This document shows positions 7,637 to 15,883 of a stretch of 37,349 nt of DNA, one piece after another; positions within the stretch are counted from its first letter, which is position 1; the number at the start of each line of letters is the position of its first letter. Below the pieces are notes generated by a model, which saw only the letters and a list, made by a program, of their open reading frames with translations, did not search any database and was not told the DNA's origin. Source of the stretch: JAWUXM01 sp034111325 (GTDB lineage Bacteria; Pseudomonadota; Alphaproteobacteria; Rickettsiales; JABIRX01); the NCBI GenBank assembly GCA_034111325.1, contig JAWUXM010000034.1, positions 1 through 37,349 on the forward strand. The letters run 5' to 3'. The translations under genes were made by a program, and so were the position numbers.

Positions 7637-10144
7637 ATGTCCAGAGAATCTTCCCCACAAGAAAAAGCGCAGAAAGAATTATTTGCCCTTGCACAATCCA
7701 AACCTGAAGAAATCAAAGGTGAATCACCTGAGATATTAGAAAATATTACTATTGAAGAGAAAATTAGGGCTTTGATAGTTAGGGGAGCTGATGTGAATGC
7801 TAAAGGTGGCGGTGGTCTGACGGCTTTGATGATGGCTAGTTTTCAGGGTCATGTTGATGTGGTAAATCGCTTAATAGCAGCAGGAGTTGATGTGCGTGCT
7901 AAAGGCAACGATGGCCAGACGGCTTTGATGTTGGCTAGTCAGAGGGATCATGTAGCTGTGGTAAATCGCTTAATAGCAGCAAGAGCTACTGTGCATGCTA
8001 AAAAAAATGGTGTGACGGCTTTGCTGATGGCTAGTGAGAATGGTCATGTAGCTGTGGTGGATCGCTTAATAGCAGCAAGAGCTTCTGTGCATGCTCAAAA
8101 ATATAGTGTGACGGCTTTAATATTGGCTAGTAAGGGGGGTCATGTAGCTGTGGTGGATCGCTTAATAGCAAGGGGAGCTGATGTGAATGCTGAAGATAAA
8201 CCTGGTAAGACAGCTTTGAGATTGGCTAGTGAGAGGGGTCATGTAGCTGTGGTGGATCACTTAATAGCAGCAAAAGCTGATGTGAATGCTCAAGATAGAT
8301 CTGGTGAGACGGCTTTGAGATTGGCTAGTAAGAATGGTCATGTAGATGTTGTGGATAGCTTAATAGCAGCAGAAGCTGATGTTAATGCTAAACACCGATA
8401 TGGCGAGACGGCTTTGATATTGGCCATTAAGAATGGTCATATAGATGTTGTGGATAGCTTAATAGCAGCAAAAGCTGATGTGAATGCTAAACAAAATGGT
8501 GTGACGGCTTTGCTGATGGCTAGTGAGAATGGTCATGTAGATGTTGTGGATCGTTTAATGGCAGCAGGAGCTGATGTGAGTGCTAAAGGCAGCGATGGTC
8601 AGACGGCTTTGATGTTGGCTATTGAGAAGGGTCATGTAGATGTTGTGGATCGTTTAATGGCAGCAGGAGCTGATGTGAATGCCAAAAGAGAAAATCGTGT
8701 GCCGGATTATAGGACTCGTGATTGTGATAGGGCTCGTCTCGAAAGAAAAAATGGTGAGACGGCTTTAATATTGGCTATTGAGAATGGCCATATAGCTGTG
8801 GCGGATCGTTTAATGGCAGCAGGAGGTGATGTGAATGCCAAAAGAGGATATGGTGTGACGGCTTTGATGGTGGCTATTGAGAAGGGTTATGTAGCTGTGG
8901 TGGATCGCTTAATAGCAAGGGGAGCTGATGTGAATGCTCAAGATAGATCTGGTGAGACGGCTTTGAGATTGGCTAGTAAGAATGGTCATGTAGATGTTGT
9001 GGATAGCTTAATAGCAGCAGGAGCTGATGTTAATGCTAAACACCGATATGGCGAGACAGCTTTGATGTTGGCTAGTCGTCGTGGCCGTATAAATGTTATA
9101 CGCAAAATGTTAGAAATGGGTGTTGTTGACCAACAAGAAATGGCGTCAATACCTCAACTTCAGATTCCAGATCTGCAACAGATTATCGATTTGCAAATAG
9201 AAGTGGGGAATAAAATTAAGAGTATTTGTGATAATATTAGCGAAGGTAAGCCTTATAATGAAGTAGTTAGGTTGCGGCGAGTTTTTGCTAGGTTAGAAGA
9301 TAATGAAATAGGTACATATGAGACACTTGCTGAGATTCCAAGAGAGGCGAAGCAAATGGAAGAGAAGAAGCAAGGACAGCAAAATACAGATAAAGCATCA
9401 AATTTAGATATGTTATTTGGTGTAGGTGGTTTTTATGGGCAGGTGCTCAATTCAATTAAACAATATGCATGCTCTGACTCAGCTGTTGATACTCAAAAAG
9501 AGAAAAATATTATGGCTCTAATAGAAGCTTTAAACCCTCATGGAAAACATCGCCCTATGTTTGGTCTTGATATGCAGGGGCATGCAAATTCTGTGATTAA
9601 CAATTTGGTAAAATCTTCTCAGGCTAATGTTGAGATAGCTAATTATGAAAATGAGGGGCAGAAGCCATTAAAATTGCTTAGCGAGGATTCTAAGCCTAAA
9701 GCTAAAGATGAAAATCGTCAATTTACAAAGGGGGAGAAAGGCACAGCTAAACTATTAGGAAGAATATTAAGTCAAGATGGTTTAGGAGCTATAGTAAATA
9801 GTTATCTTCCCCAGGAAGAGATCAACGCTTTACTAGAGAAGCCAGGAAGGAAAGGAGCATATGGAAAAGGTCTAGTGCAAACACTCGCTGGTAAGATAAA
9901 GCAAGTTACGCAGGATGCTAAGAAGGTAATGGATATTACCGGTATTCCTGTCGAGAAGCAAACGCTCTGTGCTAATGGTAAAATTATTACATCTGTTTCA
10001 CTATTGCTTTCTGGTTTACAAAGGCAGCAGGTGGATATTAAAGAAGCTGTTGCTGAAGAGAAAGTGAGCAATCCTCATCAACAAGCAGTTCTGGCGAGAA
10101 GAGGGGCCGCAGTCGATAGTAAAGAAGAATCTCCTAATAGGTAA
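7637..10144 (+). CDS. Large ankyrin-repeat protein (13 ANK repeats), putative effector
   Basis: An 835-residue protein. Residues about 45-495 hold 13 ankyrin repeats, each with a TAL-x2-A(S/I) helix and a V-x-RLIAAxADVNA segment. Between repeats 9 and 10 sits an extra basic stretch of about 20 residues (start RENRVPDYRTRD). The remaining ~340 residues show no recognised domain. They are predicted helical and charged, with no signal peptide or membrane helix. Ankyrin proteins of this kind usually bind other proteins and in intracellular bacteria are often secreted into the host; that role is inference. ATG 7637 is preferred over GTG 7631 because AGAGG at 7627-7631 precedes it at proper spacing. 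The repeats show recent duplication: 8275-8424 and 8923-9072 differ at only 3 of 150 bases. Confidence 0.88.
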   Translation: MSRESSPQEKAQKELFALAQSKPEEIKGESPEILENITIEEKIRALIVRGADVNAKGGGGLTALMMASFQGHVDVVNRLIAAGVDVRAKGNDGQTALMLASQRDHVAVVNRLIAARATVHAKKNGVTALLMASENGHVAVVDRLIAARASVHAQKYSVTALILASKGGHVAVVDRLIARGADVNAEDKPGKTALRLASERGHVAVVDHLIAAKADVNAQDRSGETALRLASKNGHVDVVDSLIAAEADVNAKHRYGETALILAIKNGHIDVVDSLIAAKADVNAKQNGVTALLMASENGHVDVVDRLMAAGADVSAKGSDGQTALMLAIEKGHVDVVDRLMAAGADVNAKRENRVPDYRTRDCDRARLERKNGETALILAIENGHIAVADRLMAAGGDVNAKRGYGVTALMVAIEKGYVAVVDRLIARGADVNAQDRSGETALRLASKNGHVDVVDSLIAAGADVNAKHRYGETALMLASRRGRINVIRKMLEMGVVDQQEMASIPQLQIPDLQQIIDLQIEVGNKIKSICDNISEGKPYNEVVRLRRVFARLEDNEIGTYETLAEIPREAKQMEEKKQGQQNTDKASNLDMLFGVGGFYGQVLNSIKQYACSDSAVDTQKEKNIMALIEALNPHGKHRPMFGLDMQGHANSVINNLVKSSQANVEIANYENEGQKPLKLLSEDSKPKAKDENRQFTKGEKGTAKLLGRILSQDGLGAIVNSYLPQEEINALLEKPGRKGAYGKGLVQTLAGKIKQVTQDAKKVMDITGIPVEKQTLCANGKIITSVSLLLSGLQRQQVDIKEAVAEEKVSNPHQQAVLARRGAAVDSKEESPNR
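8275..8424 (+). repeat. 150-bp internal duplication, copy 1 (partner at 8923-9072)
   Basis: This block and 8923-9072 are 147/150 identical, 648 bases apart and in the same reading frame. The block spans about one and a half ankyrin repeats, from AGCTGATGTGAATGCTCAAG to TTTGATATTGGC. Such similarity at silent sites points to recent duplication or gene conversion. Confidence 0.9.
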
Positions 10145-10153
10145 GCCTTTCCA

Positions 10154-10181
10154 CCAATAATCATTGACAAGAAAATTATAA
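10154..10181 (+). repeat. 28-bp direct repeat, copy 2 (downstream of ankyrin gene 1)
   Basis: Partner of 7505-7532, one mismatch in 28. It holds TTGACA at 10164-10169 about 55 bases before the acyl-CoA synthetase start, but no good -10 follows at 16-18 bp. Its function as a promoter is therefore less clear here than for copy 1. Confidence 0.65.
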
Positions 10182-10220
10182 TAGGCACAAATCCTCTGGA
10201 AAATAAGGGGACTTGGTACT

Positions 10221-11915
10221 ATGCAAAAAAAGGAGGGGAGGTTAACAAATTTAGCAGAGCTGGTAGCTGTTGTTGAAGAGCAATATAAAAGCCCAAACAT
10301 GCTGAATTGGCGGCATGATGGGATTTGGCATAGTCTATCGACGGAATATTTCACTGATACAGTTAGAAATTTAGCGCTTGGTCTGCGTGAGCTCGGCGTT
10401 ACGCAGGGTGATAATGTCGCAATCATTGCGCAATCATCGCCAGAATGGATAATGTTTGATTTAGCTGTGCTATCGCTTGGTGCGGTATCAGTGCCGATGT
10501 TTGCCAATATCTCAAGTGATAATCTGGACTATCAACTCAAAGACTCTGCGATAGATTATGTGTTTATTGGCGGCTCAGAGGAGTGGAATATTTTAGAATC
10601 ACGGGCGCATAAATTTAAGAAAATTATTACTCTAAACATTGATGTCGAATCTCGCAATATTATTGATTTTGCGGAGTTGATAAAGCTTGGCATAGTAGCG
10701 GAGGATCGCAGGGTTCTGGTGACAATACAGCCTGATGACCTAGCAACGATAATTTACACAAGCGGTAGCACAGGAAGACCAAAAGGTGTTGAACTAACTC
10801 ATAAGAACTTCACTACGCATTTGGCTGATATTACGCAATTTTACGATATTGTAGAAAATGATAAAGCTCTAAGCTATTTGCCTTTGGCACATGTGTTTGA
10901 GCGCATTGTTATGTATTTTTATTTGAGCCGTGGCGTGCGGGTTTATTTCGTTGATGATCTAAATAACATCGCAGAGCTAATGAAGTTAGTGCAGCCACAT
11001 ATTATGACTACTGTCCCGCGCTTATTGGAGAAGATTCATGATAAAATGGCGGATAAAATTGCCCAAACTTCTGGCATAAAGAAAAAATGGGCAGAGGCAG
11101 CTTTGCGATATGCAAGAGCTTCACAGCCAATTGGTTTTCGTGGATTCAAACATATTTTATTGATGCTGCTTTATAGGCCAATCTACAAGAAACTACTCGC
11201 AGCTACTGGCGGTAATTTAAAAATGATGATTTGCGGCGGCGCCCCTTTAGCGCAGGATATTTATGCTTTTTTCCTTAATATTGGCGTGAAGCTTTATCAA
11301 GCCTATGGCTTAACTGAAGCTTGCCCAGGGGTTTGTAGTAATTACCCACGGAAAAATAAATTTCCTACTTGTGGTGTGGCATTTCCTTCGGTGCGGGTGA
11401 AGGTTACTGTTGAAAACGAGCTAATTGTTAAAGGTGATAGCATAATGCGCGGCTATCATAATGCACCAGAAAAAACCGCCGAGGTGATTGATAAAAATGG
11501 TTGGTTTTATACGGGAGACCTAGCAAAAATTGATAAGGATGGCTTCATAACAATCACAGGGCGTAAGAAGGAATTATGCAAAACTTCAAATGGAAAATAT
11601 ATATCAATAATCCATATCGAACAGCAACTGCGTAACATTGAAGGTGTCGATAGTGCTATGCTAATTGCTGAAGGGTGTAAATTTGTCAGCTGTATATTTT
11701 TCCCGCAGGAGGGCAAAATTTTAGATGAAAATCATCTCCAAGGTGAGATAAATCGTATTAATCAAAAATTGGATGATTGGGAAAGAATACAAAAATTTTA
11801 TGTTGCAAAGCAAACACCAACCGTAGAAAATGAGTTATTGACACCTTCTATGAAGTTAAAGAGACATGTTGTTTTTGAGGAGTATGAACAAGAAATAGAA
11901 AATATGTATGGGTGA
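10221..11915 (+). CDS. fadD: Long-chain acyl-CoA synthetase (AMP-forming)
   Basis: A 564-residue ANL-superfamily enzyme that activates free fatty acids to acyl-CoA with ATP and CoA. The AMP-binding P-loop YTSGSTGRPKGV starts at residue 179. YGLTE is at 362-366, GWFYTGDLA around 427-435 with D433, and then the hinge/A8 region GRKKELCKTSNGKYIS. It is nearer to the FAA1/FadD15-like long-chain group than to acetyl-CoA synthetases. It is the first gene of a same-strand run of beta-oxidation genes. Its TGA stop overlaps the left end of repeat copy G, so transcription may end or be processed there. Confidence 0.9.
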   Translation: MQKKEGRLTNLAELVAVVEEQYKSPNMLNWRHDGIWHSLSTEYFTDTVRNLALGLRELGVTQGDNVAIIAQSSPEWIMFDLAVLSLGAVSVPMFANISSDNLDYQLKDSAIDYVFIGGSEEWNILESRAHKFKKIITLNIDVESRNIIDFAELIKLGIVAEDRRVLVTIQPDDLATIIYTSGSTGRPKGVELTHKNFTTHLADITQFYDIVENDKALSYLPLAHVFERIVMYFYLSRGVRVYFVDDLNNIAELMKLVQPHIMTTVPRLLEKIHDKMADKIAQTSGIKKKWAEAALRYARASQPIGFRGFKHILLMLLYRPIYKKLLAATGGNLKMMICGGAPLAQDIYAFFLNIGVKLYQAYGLTEACPGVCSNYPRKNKFPTCGVAFPSVRVKVTVENELIVKGDSIMRGYHNAPEKTAEVIDKNGWFYTGDLAKIDKDGFITITGRKKELCKTSNGKYISIIHIEQQLRNIEGVDSAMLIAEGCKFVSCIFFPQEGKILDENHLQGEINRINQKLDDWERIQKFYVAKQTPTVENELLTPSMKLKRHVVFEEYEQEIENMYG

Positions 11916-12037
11916 ATCAATCTTTTTGGGCGCTTTTTAGCAAATAACCCTTGCGCAATCGACTCGTGTACTAAGCCGTACACGTAGCTCTCTTGCAAAG
12001 GACATTTACTAAAAATCTCTCCAAAAATTTTTAATTC
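11914..12037 (+). repeat. Palindromic stop-codon element, copy G
   Basis: The outer arms GAATCAATCTTTTTGG and CCAAAAATTTTTAATTC pair imperfectly. The left arm begins on the last two bases of the acyl-CoA synthetase stop codon. The inner arms are CTTTTTAGCAAAT and ATTTACTAAAAAT. The core CGTGTAC-TAAGCC-GTACACG is intact. It lies between the acyl-CoA synthetase and thiolase genes. Confidence 0.85.
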
Positions 12038-12104
12038 ACTATCATAACTTTTATTAAGTCTAGTAGTGTTTTAGGTATAAATATAAAAAAGAAAAAGGGA
12101 GGAT

Positions 12105-13394
12105 ATGAAAGAGAGAATTGCAATAATTGACGGTCTGCGTAGTCCAATGGGGAAAATGGGCGGTAAGCTCAAAAGCTATAAAGCTGATGATCTTGGCGCT
12201 TATGTTGTGCGTGAATTGCTCGCTCGCCATGGCGACTTAAAAGATAAAATTGATGAAGTTATAATCGGCAATGTTGCCCAACCTGCACATGCTGCAAATA
12301 TTGCTCGAGTTATAGCTCTCAAAGCTGGCATTGATAAAAAAGTCCCTGCTTTCACCGTGCATCGTAACTGCGCTTCTGGTATGGAGGCAATAACTAGCGC
12401 TGCTAATAAAATCTTAGCTGGTGATGGTGAAATATATCTTGCTGGTGGTGCAGAATCAATGAGCGATATTCCTCTACTCTATAGTAAAAAAATGCAAAAT
12501 TTCTTTGAGGAAATGATGCGGGCGCGGAGTTTTATAGCTAAGCTCAAAGTGCTTAGCAAATTCAGACTTTCATTTCTAAAACCAATTATTGGTCTCAAGC
12601 TTGGGCTGACTGACCCTTATTGCGGAATGATTATGGGTGATACAGCAGAAGTCTTAGCAAAAGAATTTGGTATCAGCCGAGATCAGCAAGATCGCTTCGC
12701 TATGCAAAGCCATAACAAAGCGGAGAGGGCAACGGCGAACGGTATTTTTGCACAGGAAATTATTCCGATGGTTTTTGATAGACAAAAAGGCTTGGTTCTA
12801 GAGCATGATGAAGGCATTCGCCCTGGGCAGAATATGAAGGATTTAGGCAAATTAAAACCATTCTTTGATCGTCATAATGGTACGGTTACCGCAGGTAATT
12901 CTTCACAAATCACCGATGGTGCCGCCGCAGTAATTTTAATGTCAGAGACAAAAGCTAAAGCATTGAAGCTCAAGCCAATAGGTTATTTAAAAGCCTTTGC
13001 TTATGCAGGGCTTGACCCGCACCGCATGGGTTTGGGGCCAGTTTTTGCTTCACATAAAGCTTTGCAAAAAGCAAAAATGAAACTCTCTGATATGGATTTA
13101 ATCGAGATCAATGAAGCATTTGCTACGCAAGTAATCGCCTGCACCAAAGCTTTTGCCTCGAAGAAATTTGCTAAGGAAGAGTTAGGCAGTAATGAAGCTA
13201 TGGGCGAAATTGACCCTGCAATTTTAAATGTAAATGGTGGCGCTGTAGCGCTTGGTCACCCAGTGGGGATGACAGGTACTCGTTTAGTAATTCATGTTTT
13301 AAAAGAGTTAAAAAGACGCAAAAAACAAACAGGGCTTGCTAGCTTATGTATTGGTGGTGGGCAGGGTGCTGCGTTGATTTTAGAGGTTGAGTAG
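12105..13394 (+). CDS. fadI: Acetyl-CoA C-acyltransferase (FadI-like thiolase)
   Basis: A 429-residue thiolase that cleaves 3-ketoacyl-CoA with CoA in the last step of beta-oxidation. The nucleophile is C89 in NCASGMEA. The general-base histidine is H385 in GHPVGMTG, and the second catalytic cysteine is C415 in CIGGGQG. The length and the long loop region around residues 130-170 resemble FadI/trifunctional-protein beta subunits more than the shorter FadA or acetoacetyl-CoA thiolases. A strong GGGAGG Shine-Dalgarno precedes the ATG. The multifunctional enzyme gene follows after about 60 bases, as expected for the partner subunit. Confidence 0.92.
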   Translation: MKERIAIIDGLRSPMGKMGGKLKSYKADDLGAYVVRELLARHGDLKDKIDEVIIGNVAQPAHAANIARVIALKAGIDKKVPAFTVHRNCASGMEAITSAANKILAGDGEIYLAGGAESMSDIPLLYSKKMQNFFEEMMRARSFIAKLKVLSKFRLSFLKPIIGLKLGLTDPYCGMIMGDTAEVLAKEFGISRDQQDRFAMQSHNKAERATANGIFAQEIIPMVFDRQKGLVLEHDEGIRPGQNMKDLGKLKPFFDRHNGTVTAGNSSQITDGAAAVILMSETKAKALKLKPIGYLKAFAYAGLDPHRMGLGPVFASHKALQKAKMKLSDMDLIEINEAFATQVIACTKAFASKKFAKEELGSNEAMGEIDPAILNVNGGAVALGHPVGMTGTRLVIHVLKELKRRKKQTGLASLCIGGGQGAALILEVE

Positions 13395-13457
13395 GGATAC
13401 CCCATTTTTGAAGGGATGGAAGGGGCGAAATTTTATAGGAAATAAAAAAGGGTAAAA

Positions 13458-15581
13458 ATGGAAAAGGCATTTAGTTTAAAAATTAATAAGGACGGCATAG
13501 CAACTTTGCTTTTTGACTTACCAAAGGAGAAGGTAAATAAGCTACATAGCAAAGTTCTAAAGGAGTTATCGACGCTGCTTGATAAATTACAGTCCAATAA
13601 AAAGATTAAAGTTTTATTGATTGAAAGTGCCAAAAAAGGTATTTTTATTGCTGGCGCTGATATTAACGAAATAAAAGATATTACTGATAAAAAGACGGCA
13701 TTCAACATTGTACGTGAAGGGCAGAATATTTTAAGTAAAATCGAAGCCTTACCATATCCAACAATTGCCGTAATAAATGGCGCCTGCATGGGTGGCGGTA
13801 CAGAGCTTGTGCTATGTTGTGATTTTCGTGTGATGACTGATAACCCAAAAGCTAAAATAGCTTTACCAGAAGTTAACCTCGGGATAATTCCGGGGTTTGG
13901 CGGGACGCAACGCATGCCACGTTTGATTGGTTTGATGCAGGGTTTGCAGATGATTTTAAGCGGTAAGGCAATTGACGGCAAGAAGGCTCTGAAAATAAAA
14001 TTGATCGATGGCTACTTCCCAGAAGCCTATATGAAAGACCGCTTACCAGCGTTTATTGAGCGTGTTTTACAAAAAGAAGAAAGAGATTCTATTATTGCAA
14101 CAAGGCAAAAGCGTCATTTATTAGAGCGTTTTTCTCTAGGGCGTAAGTTAATTCTTAAAAAAGCTAAAGATAATTTAGTCAAAAAAACTAATGGTCACTA
14201 TCCAGCACCATTTGCTGCCTTATCAGTAATATCAAAAACTTATGGTGGTAATCTCGATAAAGGTTTGAAGATCGAAGCGCGCGAATTTGCCAATGTGGCG
14301 ATCGGACAAATTTCTAAAAACTTAATTGACCTATTCTTTATTAGTGAAACCCTCAAAAAAGAAACTGGCGTTGCGACTAATGTCAAAACTCGCCAGATAA
14401 AATCAACCGCAACTTTAGGTGCAGGGATTATGGGCGGCGGGATAGCTTGGCTCTTTAGTAAAATTGATCTGCCAGTGCGGATTAAGGATGTTAACTGGGC
14501 AGGGATTGGGCTTGGTTATAAACAGATAAATAGCATCTATCAGCAATTGAAAAAAATCCGCAAGATGGATGATCGCCAGATAAATCTTAAATTTAACAAA
14601 ATTACCTCAACGTTAGATTATAGAGGGTTTGACGATGTTGATTTAATCGTTGAAGCAGTAATTGAAGATATTAAAATCAAAAAAATTGTTTTTTCAGAAG
14701 TAGAAAAACATGTAAAAGATAGCACGATAATTGCCTCTAATACTTCTGCTTTGTCGATTAATAAAATGGCAAAAGCTTTCAAAAAACCTGAACGTTTTAT
14801 AGGGATGCATTTCTTCAACCCAGTAAATAGAATGCCTTTAGTCGAGGTGATTCCTGGTAAAGAAACTAGTGATGAAGTAGTGGCAACAATTGTCGAGATT
14901 AGCAAAAAGGCGGGAAAAGTGCCAATTGTTGTACAAGATTGTGCAGGGTTTTTGGTTAATAGAATTTTGCTGCCCTATATGAATGAGGCAATGTTTATTT
15001 TAGAAGATGTTGGTGATATTGAAAAAATTGATGCGGTGATTAAGAATTTTGGCATGCCGATGGGGCCATTTGCCTTGGCTGATGAAGTTGGGGTTGATGT
15101 TGGCTATAAAGTCGCCAAAATCTTAGAAGAGGCTTATGGCGAGCGCATGCAGGTTTGTCCATTGCTTGAAGATGTCTATAAAAAACTAGAGTTGCTTGGT
15201 AAAAAATCTGGCAAAGGCTTTTATATTTATGGCAAAGGAAAAAAAGAAGTTAATCAGCAAGTTCAGGGGCTTAGCCACAGAAACGCAACTTCTTTGGCAA
15301 AAGATGACATTTTAGACCGAGCAATTTTGACGATGGTTAATGAAGCGGCAAAATGTCTGGAGGAAAAGGTCGTTATTAAGGTTGAACATTTAGATATTGC
15401 GATGATTATGGGAACTGGTTTTCCAGCTTTCCGTGGTGGTTTGTTAAAATATGTTGACCAACGTGGCATTAAGGAAATAGTTGCTCGTTTGCATATGTTT
15501 GAAGCAAAATACGGCAAACGCTTTACGCCAAGCAAATTACTAGTTGAAATGGCGGATAAGGGTAAGAAATTTTATAGCTAA
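13458..15581 (+). CDS. fadJ: Fatty oxidation multifunctional enzyme (enoyl-CoA hydratase / 3-hydroxyacyl-CoA dehydrogenase)
   Basis: A 707-residue two-enzyme protein of the FadB/FadJ family. The N-terminal crotonase domain has GADINEI, and catalytic glutamates E116 (GGGTELVLCCD) and E138 (LPEVNLGIIPGFGGTQR), both at the family positions. The dehydrogenase half has the NAD-binding GAGIMGGG from residue 321, the catalytic histidine H451 in GMHFFNPVNRMP, and GFLVNRILLPY. It hydrates trans-2-enoyl-CoA and oxidises 3-hydroxyacyl-CoA. Pairing with an upstream FadI-like thiolase favours FadJ over FadB, in which the order is usually B then A. That sub-assignment is inference. Confidence 0.92.
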   Translation: MEKAFSLKINKDGIATLLFDLPKEKVNKLHSKVLKELSTLLDKLQSNKKIKVLLIESAKKGIFIAGADINEIKDITDKKTAFNIVREGQNILSKIEALPYPTIAVINGACMGGGTELVLCCDFRVMTDNPKAKIALPEVNLGIIPGFGGTQRMPRLIGLMQGLQMILSGKAIDGKKALKIKLIDGYFPEAYMKDRLPAFIERVLQKEERDSIIATRQKRHLLERFSLGRKLILKKAKDNLVKKTNGHYPAPFAALSVISKTYGGNLDKGLKIEAREFANVAIGQISKNLIDLFFISETLKKETGVATNVKTRQIKSTATLGAGIMGGGIAWLFSKIDLPVRIKDVNWAGIGLGYKQINSIYQQLKKIRKMDDRQINLKFNKITSTLDYRGFDDVDLIVEAVIEDIKIKKIVFSEVEKHVKDSTIIASNTSALSINKMAKAFKKPERFIGMHFFNPVNRMPLVEVIPGKETSDEVVATIVEISKKAGKVPIVVQDCAGFLVNRILLPYMNEAMFILEDVGDIEKIDAVIKNFGMPMGPFALADEVGVDVGYKVAKILEEAYGERMQVCPLLEDVYKKLELLGKKSGKGFYIYGKGKKEVNQQVQGLSHRNATSLAKDDILDRAILTMVNEAAKCLEEKVVIKVEHLDIAMIMGTGFPAFRGGLLKYVDQRGIKEIVARLHMFEAKYGKRFTPSKLLVEMADKGKKFYS

Positions 15582-15646
15582 AAAAGAGAGGCAATCTAGG
15601 AGCAAAAGGAGAGATGATTATTTATGGCTATGGTAGAGCCAAACAC

Positions 15647-15756
15647 GTCATTACCTGAATCCTGTAAGGATTCTAAGGTAATCTAGGAGCAAAGGGAGAG
15701 ATGGTTTTTTGTATCTCCTGGATCGCCCTAGAATCGCAGGCGATTCAGGCGATGAC
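15647..15756. repeat. GTCAT-type inverted-repeat element (CCTAGAATCG family), copy 1
   Basis: A 110-bp element bounded by GTCATTACCTGAATCCTG on the left and CAGGCGATTCAGGCGATGAC on the right. The two ends are imperfect reverse complements of each other. The motif CGCCCTAGAATCGCA is shared with the second copy near 31250. Confidence 0.65.
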
Positions 15757-15846
15757 ACTGAATATTATATCAAAAGTGCAATATAAAGTTAAAAATGCCC
15801 TATCAATAGGGGAATTAAATCGCTCATGTTGTAAGATAATGATAAA

Positions 15847-15870
15847 CTAACTAACTAACTAACTAACTAA
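15847..15870 (+). repeat. (CTAA)6 tetranucleotide tandem repeat upstream of fadE-like start
   Basis: Six perfect CTAA units end 13 bases before the ATG of the acyl-CoA dehydrogenase gene, in its leader. Tetranucleotide tracts near starts can change length by slipped-strand mispairing and alter expression. Here that is a possibility only. Confidence 0.9.
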
Positions 15871-15883
15871 CCAAAAAAAGATT

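Larger units (their letters stand above)
15582..15883. other. Intergenic repeats between fadJ-like and fadE-like genes
   Basis: About 300 bases without a gene. They hold a duplicated 27-bp motif (ATCTAGGAGCAAARGGAGAG) at 15591-15617 and 15679-15705, and the inverted-repeat element at 15647-15756. A small hairpin CCCTAT-CA-ATAGGG follows at about 15796-15809, then the CTAA tandem repeat at 15847-15870. GATAAT just before the CTAA run could be a -10 box, but no convincing -35 was found. Confidence 0.5.

Noticed and set aside
7800..9080. Regularly spaced repeats resembling a CRISPR array
   Set aside because: The ~99-base period is that of ankyrin codons, the spacers are similar to each other, and the reading frame is open throughout.
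13433..13981. 182-codon minus-strand open frame over the fadJ-like gene
   Set aside because: It lies fully inside the N-terminal crotonase domain, whose catalytic residues are conserved on the + strand. Its product has no recognisable features.
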